Counted from the first letter of the stretch, positions 7,723 to 16,844 are shown. The stretch: DNA of 64,000 nt from G963676795 sp963677215 (GCA_963677215.1 OY781919.1:4154001-4218000), one strand, 5' to 3'. Numbers and translations are program-made. The notes: a model not told the origin generated them from the sequence alone.

Positions 7723-9051
7723 CTATGCGATCGAGCGTAGCTTGATCTGTTCCCGCTCGTGATGAACCCGTTCTTCACGCATCTCTTCGGCGGCGTTAGC
7801 TATTTCAAAAAGGAAATAGGCTCCTCCCTCATAGAGAGTATCGTTCTTCAGTGCGCTGCCGATCTTTTCGTAGTTGGGGAAACCACGCATGACCGCCTTT
7901 TTGTGAACGCGATGAGCCAAGGCCTCAGTATGATAGTTGCCGATGATCAGATCGAAGTCTGCAGCCAGCTTTTCAGCATCTTCTAGATCACCGACGATCA
8001 CCTTGTCTGCCACTATTTCGCTTAGTACCGGGGAATCGACCGTCGAAATCGCCAGCGTCACCTTCCCCCCCGCCTCCCTCAAGGATGCGGCCATGGCCAC
8101 CAGGTGATCCGGTTCCGCAACCAGCAGGAAACGGGTCTGACCGATGGAAAAATGGCTGTCGAGCAAGGCATCCTGAAGGCGCTTTCGCCAACGTTCCACC
8201 GCTGCCGGAGGCAACTCACTGGCGCTGGCTTCCAGCAGCCAGGCGACCAGGTCATCGCTGCCCACCAGGCCGCTGACATGGTTGAAATGCTGATGCTTGA
8301 TCTCTGGGTTCTTCTTCTGCAGGGTTGCGGCAACGCTTTTGACAGAGGCACCGATGGTGAGAATATAAGCGGCATCTGCCAGATTTTTAATCTCTTCAAC
8401 GGATACCCCGCCGCTGCTCAAAGACGCCTGCTTTTCCCCCAGATGACCATCCAGGGAAGAGGAGAGATCTGGGACAGCGACAACCTTGAAGCCGAAGGAC
8501 GCGACAAGGTCCACAACCTTCTCAACCTCAATCGGATGCATGCTGACATGGGGAACCAGGACAAATTTTTCGCCATCGATCCGGTCGCAGGGTTCGGTCA
8601 GCTGACTGATCAGCGCCTTGGTCGTCAGGGTCCAGCCGCTCTCCAGTCCGCCTTCGTAATCAGGCGTGTTGACATAGACCAGCGGCACATCGATCTGGCT
8701 GGCTACACCGCGGATATCGTCCCCCTTGGTTTCAGGCAGTCCGGTGGTATGCAGACCGATCAGCTCCGGGGTCACCTTGTTACGGATATTCTTGATCGAC
8801 TCAACGATACTGTAGTCGCCACCGTCGAGCACCGCGGTCACATCTGTCACCGCGGTGGTCTGGAGAGCGATCGGCTCACAGAAGTGACGGGTGAACATAA
8901 CCTTGGCGAAGCTGGCACAGCCCTGAGCACCGTGCATCAGCGGCATGCAGCGGTCAACGCCCAGAAAGGCCAGAGTTGCTCCCATCGGCTGGGTCAGCTT
9001 GTGCGGATTGACCTGTAGCGGTTTGACTTTTTTGCGGATTACTTCTCCCAT
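7723..9051 (-). CDS. nifN: NifN, FeMo-cofactor scaffold beta subunit
   Basis: A 442-residue homologue of nitrogenase beta-type subunits, the partner of NifE in the NifE2N2 scaffold where the NifB-co precursor is matured with Mo and homocitrate. N-terminal landmarks are K-L-T-Q-P-M-G-A-T-L-A-F-L-G and M-H-G-A-Q-G-C-A-S-F, the latter holding the conserved P-cluster-position Cys, followed by F-C-E-P-I-A-L-Q-T-T-A. It overlaps the end of nifE by 13 nt, implying coupled translation and 1:1 expression. No nifHDK is present in the window, so the structural genes must lie elsewhere. Confidence 0.96.
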   Translation of the reverse strand: MGEVIRKKVKPLQVNPHKLTQPMGATLAFLGVDRCMPLMHGAQGCASFAKVMFTRHFCEPIALQTTAVTDVTAVLDGGDYSIVESIKNIRNKVTPELIGLHTTGLPETKGDDIRGVASQIDVPLVYVNTPDYEGGLESGWTLTTKALISQLTEPCDRIDGEKFVLVPHVSMHPIEVEKVVDLVASFGFKVVAVPDLSSSLDGHLGEKQASLSSGGVSVEEIKNLADAAYILTIGASVKSVAATLQKKNPEIKHQHFNHVSGLVGSDDLVAWLLEASASELPPAAVERWRKRLQDALLDSHFSIGQTRFLLVAEPDHLVAMAASLREAGGKVTLAISTVDSPVLSEIVADKVIVGDLEDAEKLAADFDLIIGNYHTEALAHRVHKKAVMRGFPNYEKIGSALKNDTLYEGGAYFLFEIANAAEEMREERVHHEREQIKLRSIA

Positions 9052-10391
9052 GGTGCTTTCCTTTCAACCAGCCTGAAGACCGGATTGAGCAGTGAATTCT
9101 TGAGATCCTCGGCCATCACCAGCAGCCCGTCGTAACCGCCGTAGCTCTTCTTTTTTTCCTGGTTGACGTCGGTAAAGGCGATCCGCTTCTTGATCGCGGT
9201 GTAGAGGGAACGACCACCAGCGAGCAGCAGATGAGCACCGGTATCGTCGATAACTTTGGCCTGCTGACTCGCCGGGGTGGTCATCAGGATGGCCTTCTCC
9301 CCCAGATACTCACGAGCCTTGGCGATATCGGCTTCGGTCGACTTGCGAATAGAGGTGGCGACAACCTCGATCCCCAGATCCTGAAGCGCCGCGGCGATCG
9401 ACCAGGATTTGTTGCCGCCGGTGTTCAGCACTGCCTTCTTGCCGGCGAACAACTCACGGTAGGGCACCAGCTTTTCCTGCAGGCGGGCCTCTTCACGAGC
9501 GACGAGCTTGCGCGCCCGTTCGATCAGATCGGCATCGCCCAAGGCTTCGGCAATCGCCATAATACCACTTGAGGTATCGGTCATGCCGTAAAAGGAACAG
9601 GATATCCAGGGGATGCCATACTGTTCCTGCATCTTGCGGGTCATTGAGATCAGCGACTTGGCGCAGATAATGACATTGAGCTTGGCCCGATGAGCAGTGC
9701 GCAGCTGACTAATCCGTCCGTCACCGCTGAAGGTTGATAGAATCCGGATCCCCAGCTCCTCCAGAAGATGCTTGTACTGCCACAGCTCACCGGTGTTGTT
9801 GTGCTCGCCAATCAGGTTGATGTCGAAAGGGGTCGTCACTTCAGGTTCGGCCGTTCCAACCAGATGGCGCAGCACAGCTTCGCCTGCGATGCGGCTGCCG
9901 AGATTCTTGCCGCCGACAAAACCGGGAGCATGGACCGGCACGCAAGGGGTGCCATGCCTCTCGAAGGCCTGCCTGCAGACTGCGTCGATATCATCGCCGA
10001 TCAGGGCGGTGACACAGGTCGAGTAGACGAACACCGCCTGTGGCGCATAGTTTTCAATGATATAGTCAATCGATTCGGACAGCTTCTTCTCACCACTGAA
10101 GACGACATCGTTGATGTTGATATCGGTGGCAAAACCGGTCTGGGTCAAATCGCGCCCTGTCCAGCTGGTCGGCGTCAGGCGCGTCTCCCAGGCTCCGCCG
10201 ACACAGGACATCGGCCCGTGGACCAGATGGGCGGCGTCGGCAAAGGGAAACAGGGCGATCTGGGCACCGTCGATGGCACAGCCACCGGTCGTATCGCCTG
10301 GCTTGGGTGCGTTGCACGACACCTTCTTATCTTTATTGTGCTCACAGGCACTCTCGACAAGTAACTCTTTGACCTTGGGTTTTGTTGTCAC
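9039..10391 (-). CDS. nifE: NifE, FeMo-cofactor scaffold alpha subunit
   Basis: A 450-residue homologue of the NifD-type subunit and first gene of this nif operon. Landmarks are T-G-G-C-A-I-D-G-A (about residues 35-43), H-L-V-H-G-P-M-S-C-V-G-G (about 55-66), W-T-G-R-D-L-T-Q-T-G-F, and V-Y-S-T-C-V-T-A-L-I-G-D-D-I-D, all typical of NifE. The protein forms NifE2N2 with NifN, receives Fe-S and Mo (probably from the NifQ-like protein downstream), and passes FeMo-co to apo-nitrogenase. A sigma-54 promoter and a NifA-type site lie about 100 and 200 nt upstream. Confidence 0.97.
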   Translation of the reverse strand: MTTKPKVKELLVESACEHNKDKKVSCNAPKPGDTTGGCAIDGAQIALFPFADAAHLVHGPMSCVGGAWETRLTPTSWTGRDLTQTGFATDININDVVFSGEKKLSESIDYIIENYAPQAVFVYSTCVTALIGDDIDAVCRQAFERHGTPCVPVHAPGFVGGKNLGSRIAGEAVLRHLVGTAEPEVTTPFDINLIGEHNNTGELWQYKHLLEELGIRILSTFSGDGRISQLRTAHRAKLNVIICAKSLISMTRKMQEQYGIPWISCSFYGMTDTSSGIMAIAEALGDADLIERARKLVAREEARLQEKLVPYRELFAGKKAVLNTGGNKSWSIAAALQDLGIEVVATSIRKSTEADIAKAREYLGEKAILMTTPASQQAKVIDDTGAHLLLAGGRSLYTAIKKRIAFTDVNQEKKKSYGGYDGLLVMAEDLKNSLLNPVFRLVERKAPWEK

Positions 10392-10490
10392 GACAGTTTC
10401 CTTTCGGTTTGCTCTTCAATGGATGCGAGCCCGTCGCGCCTTTGGGATGGGGGGGATTCATGAACAGCGTTGCTTACGTGCCCGATACTC

Positions 10491-10507
10491 TGCAAAACCT
10501 CTGCCAA
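10491..10507 (-). promoter_or_regulatory. Sigma-54 (-24/-12) promoter of the nifE operon
   Basis: Read on the minus strand the sequence is TTGGCAGAGGTTTTGCA, with the invariant GG and GC exactly 10 nt apart. It matches the TTGGCA-N6-TTGCA consensus. It points toward nifE, whose start is about 100 nt downstream. Confidence 0.8.
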
Positions 10508-10586
10508 CCTAAAAAACATCCCCAAAAGGCGTTAATCCGCCTCTCTCCTCACCTTGCCTGAATATTTAATAGACAGTCTGCTGATT

Positions 10587-10602
10587 TGTTTTGCAGCACA
10601 CA
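10587..10602. promoter_or_regulatory. NifA-type upstream activator site
   Basis: TGT, 10 nt, ACA is the NifA binding consensus. It lies about 90 bp upstream of the sigma-54 promoter, the usual enhancer distance. The divergent barrel gene at 10717 begins 114 bp to the other side. Nothing else was recognised in 10392-10716. Confidence 0.65.
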
Positions 10603-10716
10603 CCTAAAGAACTGATGGAAAAGCTTCGATAAGTTATTAATAGACACAAATTTAAAAATAGCCTAATCTTGAAGAACAGTTCCTGAGAACTCTTAAAATG
10701 GAAACAAGGGAGAATG

Positions 10717-11955
10717 ATGAGACCCATCTTCCTTCTCATTTTACTGCTCAGCTGTGTTACGGACAGCCTGCAGGCAGCTGAATCACGGGTTCAGGCGGAA
10801 ACCGTACTGACCTACTTCGACACCCCTGCGTCAAGTCTCTATACAACAGGCAATAGCGTCTATACGATTCAGGCCGACGTTTCATCTCAAAGCGATCCCG
10901 GACTCTCATTGCATATCAACGGTAAGGGACAGAAAACCCAGACCGGAGGTCACCGTCTGGACGACATCAGCGCAGCGGAGCTGGAACTCGGCTATCTTGA
11001 ATACCAGGGGGATCAAGCCCGCTTCAAAGCCCGACTGGGCCGACAATATATTCACGAAGCATTGCTGGTCAATGTTATCGACGGGATGAAAGTCCAGTCA
11101 GATCTGGGCCGCTATTTCAGCGTTTCCCTGTTCAGCGGCCAACCGGCAAACATCTACAACGCCGACGAGCAGACAGCCGCGTCGACCCATGGCGGACGCC
11201 TGACTTATTTTTCCCGCTGGCATCGTTTCAGCCTGAGTTACCAACAGTTCGAATCCTCCGGAACAATTGAAGAAACCGGTGGAATCAACCTGGAAACCAC
11301 CCTGCCTGTCGGTCTATCCCTGACCGCTCAGTCCCGCTATGACATAGCCAGAACCAGCGAAAGCTCCCGCGATATCAGGCTGTCGTTTGCCAGGCGCTGG
11401 CTCAGTCCGTTATTGCACCTGTTCGGCAAAGATGGCGGCAAACAGGGTCCAGCACCGCTCTCCATAGTCGCCGGCAACTATCCGGACTACAGTTACCTGG
11501 GCACGGAACTCTCCCTGCCAACATCTACCAGAACCAGACTATTTCTGAACGTCAGGAACTACAATTATGTTGTTGAAAAAAACAGATCCAGGTATTTCTC
11601 ATCGAGCTTCCAGTGGAAGATTTCTTTGCAAGGATATCTCGGTGCCGAAACCGGACTGATGCAAAGTGTAAACAATGACAATAGGTATCAACTGATCAAA
11701 TTGTATGGACATTGGAAACCCCTATACAGATCCATCCCTCTTGATTTTCTGAACAGTGAAATGACACTGACAAACTACCCAGGCAAACCGGCGAGTTCAA
11801 GCGGTTCTCTATTCATGTCTATAGGGTGCGGAAAGGCATTTCAAGACGACAAGTGGAATCTACAATTTTCAAGTCAATACAGCCACGCAGAAACACATAA
11901 GGCTAGGTATACAGGGTTCCTTACACTAACCTTTCATTACGGTCGTCCCACTTAG
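10717..11955 (+). CDS. Outer-membrane beta-barrel protein, conduit-porin-like
   Basis: A roughly 412-residue exported protein with an N-terminal signal peptide (hydrophobic I-F-L-L-I-L-L-L-S, cleavage probably after L-Q-A-A). The rest consists of alternating amphipathic strands ending in an aromatic strand, typical of barrels. The segment L-G-R-Q-Y-I-H...V-I-D-G-M-K-V corresponds to L-G-R-Q-F-I-T...I-M-D-G-L-R-L in the barrel at 15124-16359, so the two are divergent relatives. No CxxCH motif is present and no cytochrome gene is adjacent on this strand. I prefer the ATG at 10717, because the GGGAG box sits 4 nt from it and only 1 nt from the ATG at 10714. Confidence 0.75.
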   Translation: MRPIFLLILLLSCVTDSLQAAESRVQAETVLTYFDTPASSLYTTGNSVYTIQADVSSQSDPGLSLHINGKGQKTQTGGHRLDDISAAELELGYLEYQGDQARFKARLGRQYIHEALLVNVIDGMKVQSDLGRYFSVSLFSGQPANIYNADEQTAASTHGGRLTYFSRWHRFSLSYQQFESSGTIEETGGINLETTLPVGLSLTAQSRYDIARTSESSRDIRLSFARRWLSPLLHLFGKDGGKQGPAPLSIVAGNYPDYSYLGTELSLPTSTRTRLFLNVRNYNYVVEKNRSRYFSSSFQWKISLQGYLGAETGLMQSVNNDNRYQLIKLYGHWKPLYRSIPLDFLNSEMTLTNYPGKPASSSGSLFMSIGCGKAFQDDKWNLQFSSQYSHAETHKARYTGFLTLTFHYGRPT

Positions 11956-11972
11956 ACTAAGCGGGTGAATAA

Positions 11973-12003
11973 AAAGCGCCCTGAACTTAAGTCAGGGCGC
12001 TTT
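11973..12003. terminator. Bidirectional terminator between convergent genes
   Basis: A perfect 12-bp stem (AAAGCGCCCTGA with TCAGGGCGCTTT) around a 7-nt loop, with A-run and T-run on either side. It can serve both the barrel gene and the 12-heme cytochrome gene. Confidence 0.9.
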
Positions 12004-12024
12004 AGATAAGTTATTCATTATACC

Positions 12025-14232
12025 TTATGGGCGAGAAGCAATGCCCGTTGTTTCATCCATTCCAAGCCAGAGGCAGCCCTCTGGATAATCGGCTATCATT
12101 GCCGCGGTGAACGTGATGTCGCCAACGAGCGTCCCATCCATCATCATCTTGAGAGAATCAAAGACCAATCGCTTCAGATAAATACGATTATGGGCATAGC
12201 CACCAGGCTCATCCTCAATATAGAGCCGGTTCTGGTAGGCATAGTAAACGTCGTCAGGAACAGCGACTGGATCAGTGACGTCTTCCGCTGAAAAGTCCGT
12301 TGCCCAATCGTTGGTATAACCAATTGCATTGGCGAGAACCTCCTCCAGAATTTCTCCAGCCTCTTGATAGCCGGTCCTTTCCTCATCAAGCTTTGCAGTG
12401 GTGATTTCATAAGAGGCTCCAGGAGTATGACAAGTATCGCAGAAGGTTTTGGTCTGAGGATTAACATTTCCCGCCTCATCTACGATCGAGAAGGTATGGT
12501 TCTTGGTATCATCACTTGCCATGTGACAGCCTACACAAGGTCCAGAGCCATCATCACTTCCGATATCTGGGTGATGGTAATAACCGTTGGTATAGTCCTG
12601 ACCCGGATACTCGGATCCCATGTGAATCGCTTCGTTAAACAGGCTACCACCGGCCTGAACATGATGCCCGGCAAAACGGGTACTGCGCGCCGCCTCCATG
12701 TTGTCGCCCCCACCATGACAACCGAGACAAACATTTGAAGAACCTTGATCTGGGATGACAACATCTGCACCGTCATACTGCATATTTGCGCCAAAAATTG
12801 TCAATAAAGTGAGTGAGCCTGGATCACGCAGCTCTCCGGACTCGGCATTTGAGTGGCAAGCCCAGCAATAAATCATTTCGTGCTGACCAGAGTCTACATG
12901 TGAAAGATCATTATCTGCCGGCACATAATTGTCAGGCTCAGAGAGGTAGTTGCTTGCCCCGGTTGAAGTGTGGCAGCGTTCACAGACTCTGCCAAAAACA
13001 GTACCCGAGCTAAAGTCATAATGTCCGGCAAATGGCCCAGCAGTGCTCCCTGCCCCCAGGGCGGCATGGACCTCTTCATAGCAATGTCCACGGGACAAGG
13101 AAGCCGAGTCCGTACCCGCACCATCGATGTTTTCACAATCAATTGCAGCAACTGCATCAACAACCTCGCTAAGCAAACCGCCAGCATGGCCCGATGTAGC
13201 CCACTGAGTGTGGATTGTCAATGTTTCTGGATTGGCCGGATCCGCGTCACCAGTACCGGTCAGGAGTTCGTGGCCGTGGCAATCAAAACAGGGGCTGTCT
13301 CCGTTTTCACGTATGACATAGCCTTCAATAACCCCAGTACTGTCAGGGTTATCATAATGAGTGGTTGCTATAGTCCGGAACCAGGAGGTGTCATGATGAC
13401 CAATCTGAGCAGTGGCAGCTGTAGCAACAACGGTATCGTCCCCACCGCCAAGTTCTCCATCAGCCCCCAGATCGGTAGTAATGTCATATGCTTCGCCCGT
13501 TGCAAAGATATCAGCCACGGCACCATCTTCTTTATAGTTATGGCAGGCGGTACAAATCGCCAGCTGCTCAGAGGTGCTCCCGTTAGGAGCCCAGGCTGGA
13601 GCGTCTATCATTCCCATGGTTAGCGGGTTGTGACAGGCCCCACAAACCGGGTTATGAATGATACTGTTGCCTTCTACATCAAAGCTGTCCGGAACATCGC
13701 CAGCAGCCTCGGCAATATCGAATGCTGCCTCAATAGTTGCTTCGTCGCCGGTAATGTCTTTAAGAGCCATAAAACCTTCGGCCGTATGACAGCGGATACA
13801 GACCCCCTCGACATAATGTTCGTCAGCCAGAACGATTGCGTCAGCAGCGGCACCATCGGTATTGAAGTTATGGGCTGACTCCAGGACCTTGGTTGTCTGG
13901 TCGTGACAATTGTCGCAACGGGCCAGGTTGGGGGAGGGATACGGAATCGGGCCGTCTCCGTGATGATATTGGCCGCCGCCGTGACAGGCTTCACAATCAT
14001 GCGTTATCGCAGAACCCAAACCATTTGCATCAGTATTTACCCCGGCAATACCATCAAGAAAAGTATGAACATCCAGGGTATGGCAGACCGTACAATTGCC
14101 AACATTATTGGCACCAGCGACACTGGTTTCTCCCGTCACCTCACTGCCACCACTTCCGCCGCTGCTGCCACAACCCCAGAGGATTGCGCTAGCCAGCACT
14201 GCTATCAGTAGAACCAACCATTGTTTACGCAT
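12025..14232 (-). CDS. 12-heme c-type cytochrome lipoprotein, OmcB-like
   Basis: A 735-residue lipoprotein: signal peptide with lipobox A-I-L-W-G-C, then Gly/Ser-rich linker. It contains twelve CxxCH heme motifs: CTVCH, CEACH, CDNCH, CIRCH, CGACH, CTACH, CFDCH, CERCH, CWACH, CLGCH, CVGCH and CDTCH. Length and heme number resemble G. sulfurreducens OmcB, the outer-surface terminal cytochrome that reduces extracellular Fe(III). The ATG at 14232 is preceded by GGGAGG; an upstream start lacks this. It is the last gene of a barrel / periplasmic cytochrome / surface cytochrome set, the same order as ombB-omaB-omcB. A surface-exposed electron exit is inferred, not proven. Confidence 0.9.
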   Translation of the reverse strand: MRKQWLVLLIAVLASAILWGCGSSGGSGGSEVTGETSVAGANNVGNCTVCHTLDVHTFLDGIAGVNTDANGLGSAITHDCEACHGGGQYHHGDGPIPYPSPNLARCDNCHDQTTKVLESAHNFNTDGAAADAIVLADEHYVEGVCIRCHTAEGFMALKDITGDEATIEAAFDIAEAAGDVPDSFDVEGNSIIHNPVCGACHNPLTMGMIDAPAWAPNGSTSEQLAICTACHNYKEDGAVADIFATGEAYDITTDLGADGELGGGDDTVVATAATAQIGHHDTSWFRTIATTHYDNPDSTGVIEGYVIRENGDSPCFDCHGHELLTGTGDADPANPETLTIHTQWATSGHAGGLLSEVVDAVAAIDCENIDGAGTDSASLSRGHCYEEVHAALGAGSTAGPFAGHYDFSSGTVFGRVCERCHTSTGASNYLSEPDNYVPADNDLSHVDSGQHEMIYCWACHSNAESGELRDPGSLTLLTIFGANMQYDGADVVIPDQGSSNVCLGCHGGGDNMEAARSTRFAGHHVQAGGSLFNEAIHMGSEYPGQDYTNGYYHHPDIGSDDGSGPCVGCHMASDDTKNHTFSIVDEAGNVNPQTKTFCDTCHTPGASYEITTAKLDEERTGYQEAGEILEEVLANAIGYTNDWATDFSAEDVTDPVAVPDDVYYAYQNRLYIEDEPGGYAHNRIYLKRLVFDSLKMMMDGTLVGDITFTAAMIADYPEGCLWLGMDETTGIASRP

Positions 14233-14270
14233 CGAAATACCTCCCCAAGCTAGAGAAATGATTTCTTTGA

Positions 14271-15110
14271 TCAATGACACTTGCGGCAGGTTCTGCCGTT
14301 GGTGACGTCACTGATGTTATCTTTGATATCGTCCCAATCTGAGGGGTGCGGGTTGAAACCGTAGGCGCCTCCCCTAGCGCTGTGGCATCGCAGACAGACA
14401 TCCCCTTCGGGGTGGCAGCTCTGACAGGATGCCAATGACTTTCTTGCTTCACGGGCATGACCGACGGACCAGTCATGAAAACTCATGGTGGCACCGGCAT
14501 GACAGGTATCGCAGGCCAGGGTGTTGTTAAAACCGGCGTGGATAACATCGATATCCGTGCCTTCCAATCCCAGATCAAAGGTCCTTCTATGCGACGGGCT
14601 GCCGATATCTCCACTCGAAAAACGCCAGTCATCATGGCAGTCGCTGCAGAAACGCGTCTCATGACAGCTGTAACACCGATTGCTGTCGGCCCTGGCGGCA
14701 AGCGGATGACTGACATGAAAATCGCTGCTATGAACGTTGCTCAGGCTGTTGGTGTAACGCCCCTGTTCATGGGAAAAACCTGACTTGTGGCAATCGAGAC
14801 AGTCATTCTGCTGGTGACAGGATGTACAGTTGGCCGCGGTACCCGTTGCCGCCGGGCCATGATCCAGCGTCCAGAGGGGGCCATGGGTCATCCGTGCCGG
14901 GAATTGAGCAGCGTCGACATCGTCCTGCTCATGGCAATCAAGACAGGCCGAAGAATTTGGGGTGATCGTCTCTGCGGTCGAAACATGACAGACGGAACAA
15001 TCGTCTCCGACAAACTCTGTCACATGGGCATTATGATCAAACTCTGCGGCCCGGAGCAGAGCAACCGTAGACACCAGCAGAATCAGAACCAACAAGGCTG
15101 TTCGGGTCAT
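14271..15110 (-). CDS. Periplasmic 10-heme c-type cytochrome, OmaB-position
   Basis: A 279-residue exported cytochrome with a signal peptide (about 1-22) and ten CxxCH motifs: CSVCH, CLDCH, CTSCH, CLDCH, CYSCH, CSDCH, CDTCH, CQSCH, CLRCH and CRKCH. The last motif forms the C-terminus. It takes the place of the 8-heme OmaB protein in Geobacter conduits, where the periplasmic cytochrome docks inside the barrel and hands electrons outward. One heme per 28 residues suggests a compact wire-like fold. It starts 13 nt after the barrel gene and ends 38 nt before the lipoprotein cytochrome, so the three are co-transcribed. Confidence 0.9.
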   Translation of the reverse strand: MTRTALLVLILLVSTVALLRAAEFDHNAHVTEFVGDDCSVCHVSTAETITPNSSACLDCHEQDDVDAAQFPARMTHGPLWTLDHGPAATGTAANCTSCHQQNDCLDCHKSGFSHEQGRYTNSLSNVHSSDFHVSHPLAARADSNRCYSCHETRFCSDCHDDWRFSSGDIGSPSHRRTFDLGLEGTDIDVIHAGFNNTLACDTCHAGATMSFHDWSVGHAREARKSLASCQSCHPEGDVCLRCHSARGGAYGFNPHPSDWDDIKDNISDVTNGRTCRKCH

Positions 15111-15123
15111 AAGGCGCTCCTTC

Positions 15124-16359
15124 TCAGAAGTTGACGTTCAGCCGAAGCGTACCACGGTGGTAGTAATCCCAGATGTCGCTTTCGATGTACTCGTATTTGA
15201 GCGTAGTATTTATCGACATGGTCCAGTCATACCTGGCGTCGAGCCAGATACGAGTACTGGTTGTTTCGTTCTGATCGCTGTCATCACTGTCGTAATAGGC
15301 AATTTCACGTTCCAGCACATCGAGGTTCACCCCGAGGCCCGCACGCAGCCGGGGCAGAAACTGATAATTGCCGTAGAGTTTGCAGCCGTACATCCCCTGC
15401 CCGTCGTCATCACTGCGATAGAGTGCTGACAGGTAGCCATAGAGATTTGCTGTCCTGAGTTTTTCCACGCCAAGTTCCAAAACATCGGCATCGGAGAATT
15501 CATCGTAAAACTCGTGTGTCAACCTGGCGAAGTACTGATATTCGCGCGACTGCCTCCAGGTCAGCTCGGCCATGAATTCTTCATACTCTTCAACAGCGAA
15601 AACGGAATAGATCGATGTCGATGAAAAAACCGGCAGCGAGTAGAGGTATTCAACCCGTAAGGTTAAAGGAGATGTGATGCGATACTTTCCACCAAGCAGT
15701 GCATAACTGAGCCGTTCGGAGATAACATCCCACTGCAGCTCGTTATACAGCCAGAGAGAACTGTTCCAACGATAGTCCGCGTCAAAACCTATCAGTTCCT
15801 TGGCCAGCAGAGCGTTATCCCATTTCTGCAGGTATGAGCCGTTGATTTCAAGAGCGCCCTCAAGAAAACTGCCGCCCAACTCAAAACCATCGATCAGATC
15901 CGACAGGTTGTACCCTTCGTAATAAAGCACATCCCCGCCAACAAAGGCCTTGAGTTTGTAGTTCTGCAGGAAAGAGTAATCGAGCCGCAGACCATCCATG
16001 ATCGAGGCCCCAGCAGAGGTGGTGATAAACTGTCGTCCCAGACGCAGGTCGAGATCGCTCAGCAGGTTGCGCTTTTCCAGATAGGCGTAATAGAGTCTGC
16101 TGTCGACATCCGCCTCGTCGGCAACATCCCCGGCAAGCCGGCCGTAAAACTTGAAGGTGTAACCGGAAGAGACAAGATCCTTGATATGCAACTGCAGATA
16201 CTGATAGGCCGGAACAGCCGTTTCACTCTCGGCGGTGTCGTACCATTCCAGAACGGTACTGGATCGGCCTGAATATGTTGCAGCTTCGATACGATCCGGT
16301 AATCCCAGACTCAAAGGCACCAACAGAATTCCCAGACAAACCCCAAGCCGGATCCTCAT
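15124..16359 (-). CDS. Conduit outer-membrane barrel, OmbB-like position
   Basis: A 411-residue exported beta-barrel: signal peptide (about 1-26), alternating strands throughout, and the C-terminal strand R-L-N-V-N-F ending in Phe as outer-membrane proteins usually do. It is the first gene of the conduit operon, preceded by AGGAGG. In porin-cytochrome complexes such a barrel encloses the periplasmic multiheme protein and supports the surface one. Family assignment rests on context and topology. The pore size and strand count cannot be read from sequence here. Confidence 0.8.
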   Translation of the reverse strand: MRIRLGVCLGILLVPLSLGLPDRIEAATYSGRSSTVLEWYDTAESETAVPAYQYLQLHIKDLVSSGYTFKFYGRLAGDVADEADVDSRLYYAYLEKRNLLSDLDLRLGRQFITTSAGASIMDGLRLDYSFLQNYKLKAFVGGDVLYYEGYNLSDLIDGFELGGSFLEGALEINGSYLQKWDNALLAKELIGFDADYRWNSSLWLYNELQWDVISERLSYALLGGKYRITSPLTLRVEYLYSLPVFSSTSIYSVFAVEEYEEFMAELTWRQSREYQYFARLTHEFYDEFSDADVLELGVEKLRTANLYGYLSALYRSDDDGQGMYGCKLYGNYQFLPRLRAGLGVNLDVLEREIAYYDSDDSDQNETTSTRIWLDARYDWTMSINTTLKYEYIESDIWDYYHRGTLRLNVNF

Positions 16360-16742
16360 GCGACCTCCTATTCACTAGTCAGGAGTGAACAGCTCAAGGG
16401 CACCGGTCCTCGAAAACCGACACCCCCCCTCGCAAGGCAGAAGCATGACAATCAATAAAATATCAACCTATATCCCTGGTGGCAGAGCAGGACATAAAAG
16501 TTTCTTTATTTAGTAAATCAACAATTTGACAAAATACAAGTAAAAATTATGATATATCGATAACTTACACTTTTAGTCAGGTACTAAACTCAATAATCAG
16601 AACTACATAAACACCTAAATTCTTTAATAATAGCAATATTGCCATTCTAAGATTGCACAAGAAACGTGCAGTCTGCCTAGATTCTTGGCAACCATTCCTT
16701 ATACAGCCGCTTAAAAATATTGTATTTCTGAGCATGTACAGC
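16360..16742. other. AT-rich intergenic region, no gene seen
   Basis: This 380-nt stretch separates the divergent conduit operon and nifV. It is markedly AT-rich between 16440 and 16640. I looked for a c-di-GMP (GEMM) riboswitch of the kind found before Geobacter cytochromes and saw none. The conduit promoter must lie here but no convincing boxes stand out. Confidence 0.5.
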
Positions 16743-16759
16743 AAGGCATGCTATTTGCT
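16743..16759 (+). promoter_or_regulatory. Sigma-54-like promoter of nifV
   Basis: AAGGCATGCTATTTGCT has the essential GG-N10-GC spacing and a good TTTGC -12 box, with a weaker -24 flank. It lies about 86 nt before the nifV ATG. No TGT-N10-ACA NifA site was found close upstream. Confidence 0.55.
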
Positions 16760-16790
16760 TTTGTGCTTTTCTGAAATAGAGGCAACGTAG

Positions 16791-16828
16791 CCCCGCAGAC
16801 AGACACCCATTCTGTCCGGGGTTTTTTT
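16791..16828 (+). terminator. Terminator hairpin inside the nifV leader
   Basis: CCCCG/GACAG pairs with CTGTC/CGGGG (2-nt bulge, 9-nt loop) and is followed by seven T. It lies between the predicted nifV promoter and the ribosome site GGGGAGA at 16831. A terminator in this place implies attenuation or antitermination of nifV, or the end of a short leader RNA. Confidence 0.65.
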
Positions 16829-16844
16829 ATGGGGAGACGGCAGC

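Noticed and set aside
12940..13160. Possible 13th heme (C...C-Y-E-E-V-H region) in the OmcB-like cytochrome
   Set aside because: The second Cys is not followed by His, and spacing fits no accepted variant heme motif.
16360..16742. c-di-GMP (GEMM) riboswitch upstream of the conduit operon
   Set aside because: I looked for the conserved GEMM core and did not find it on either strand.
16770..16828. Lysine-riboswitch-like start (ATAGAGGC) in the nifV leader
   Set aside because: Only a short 5' similarity; the leader is far too short for a lysine riboswitch.
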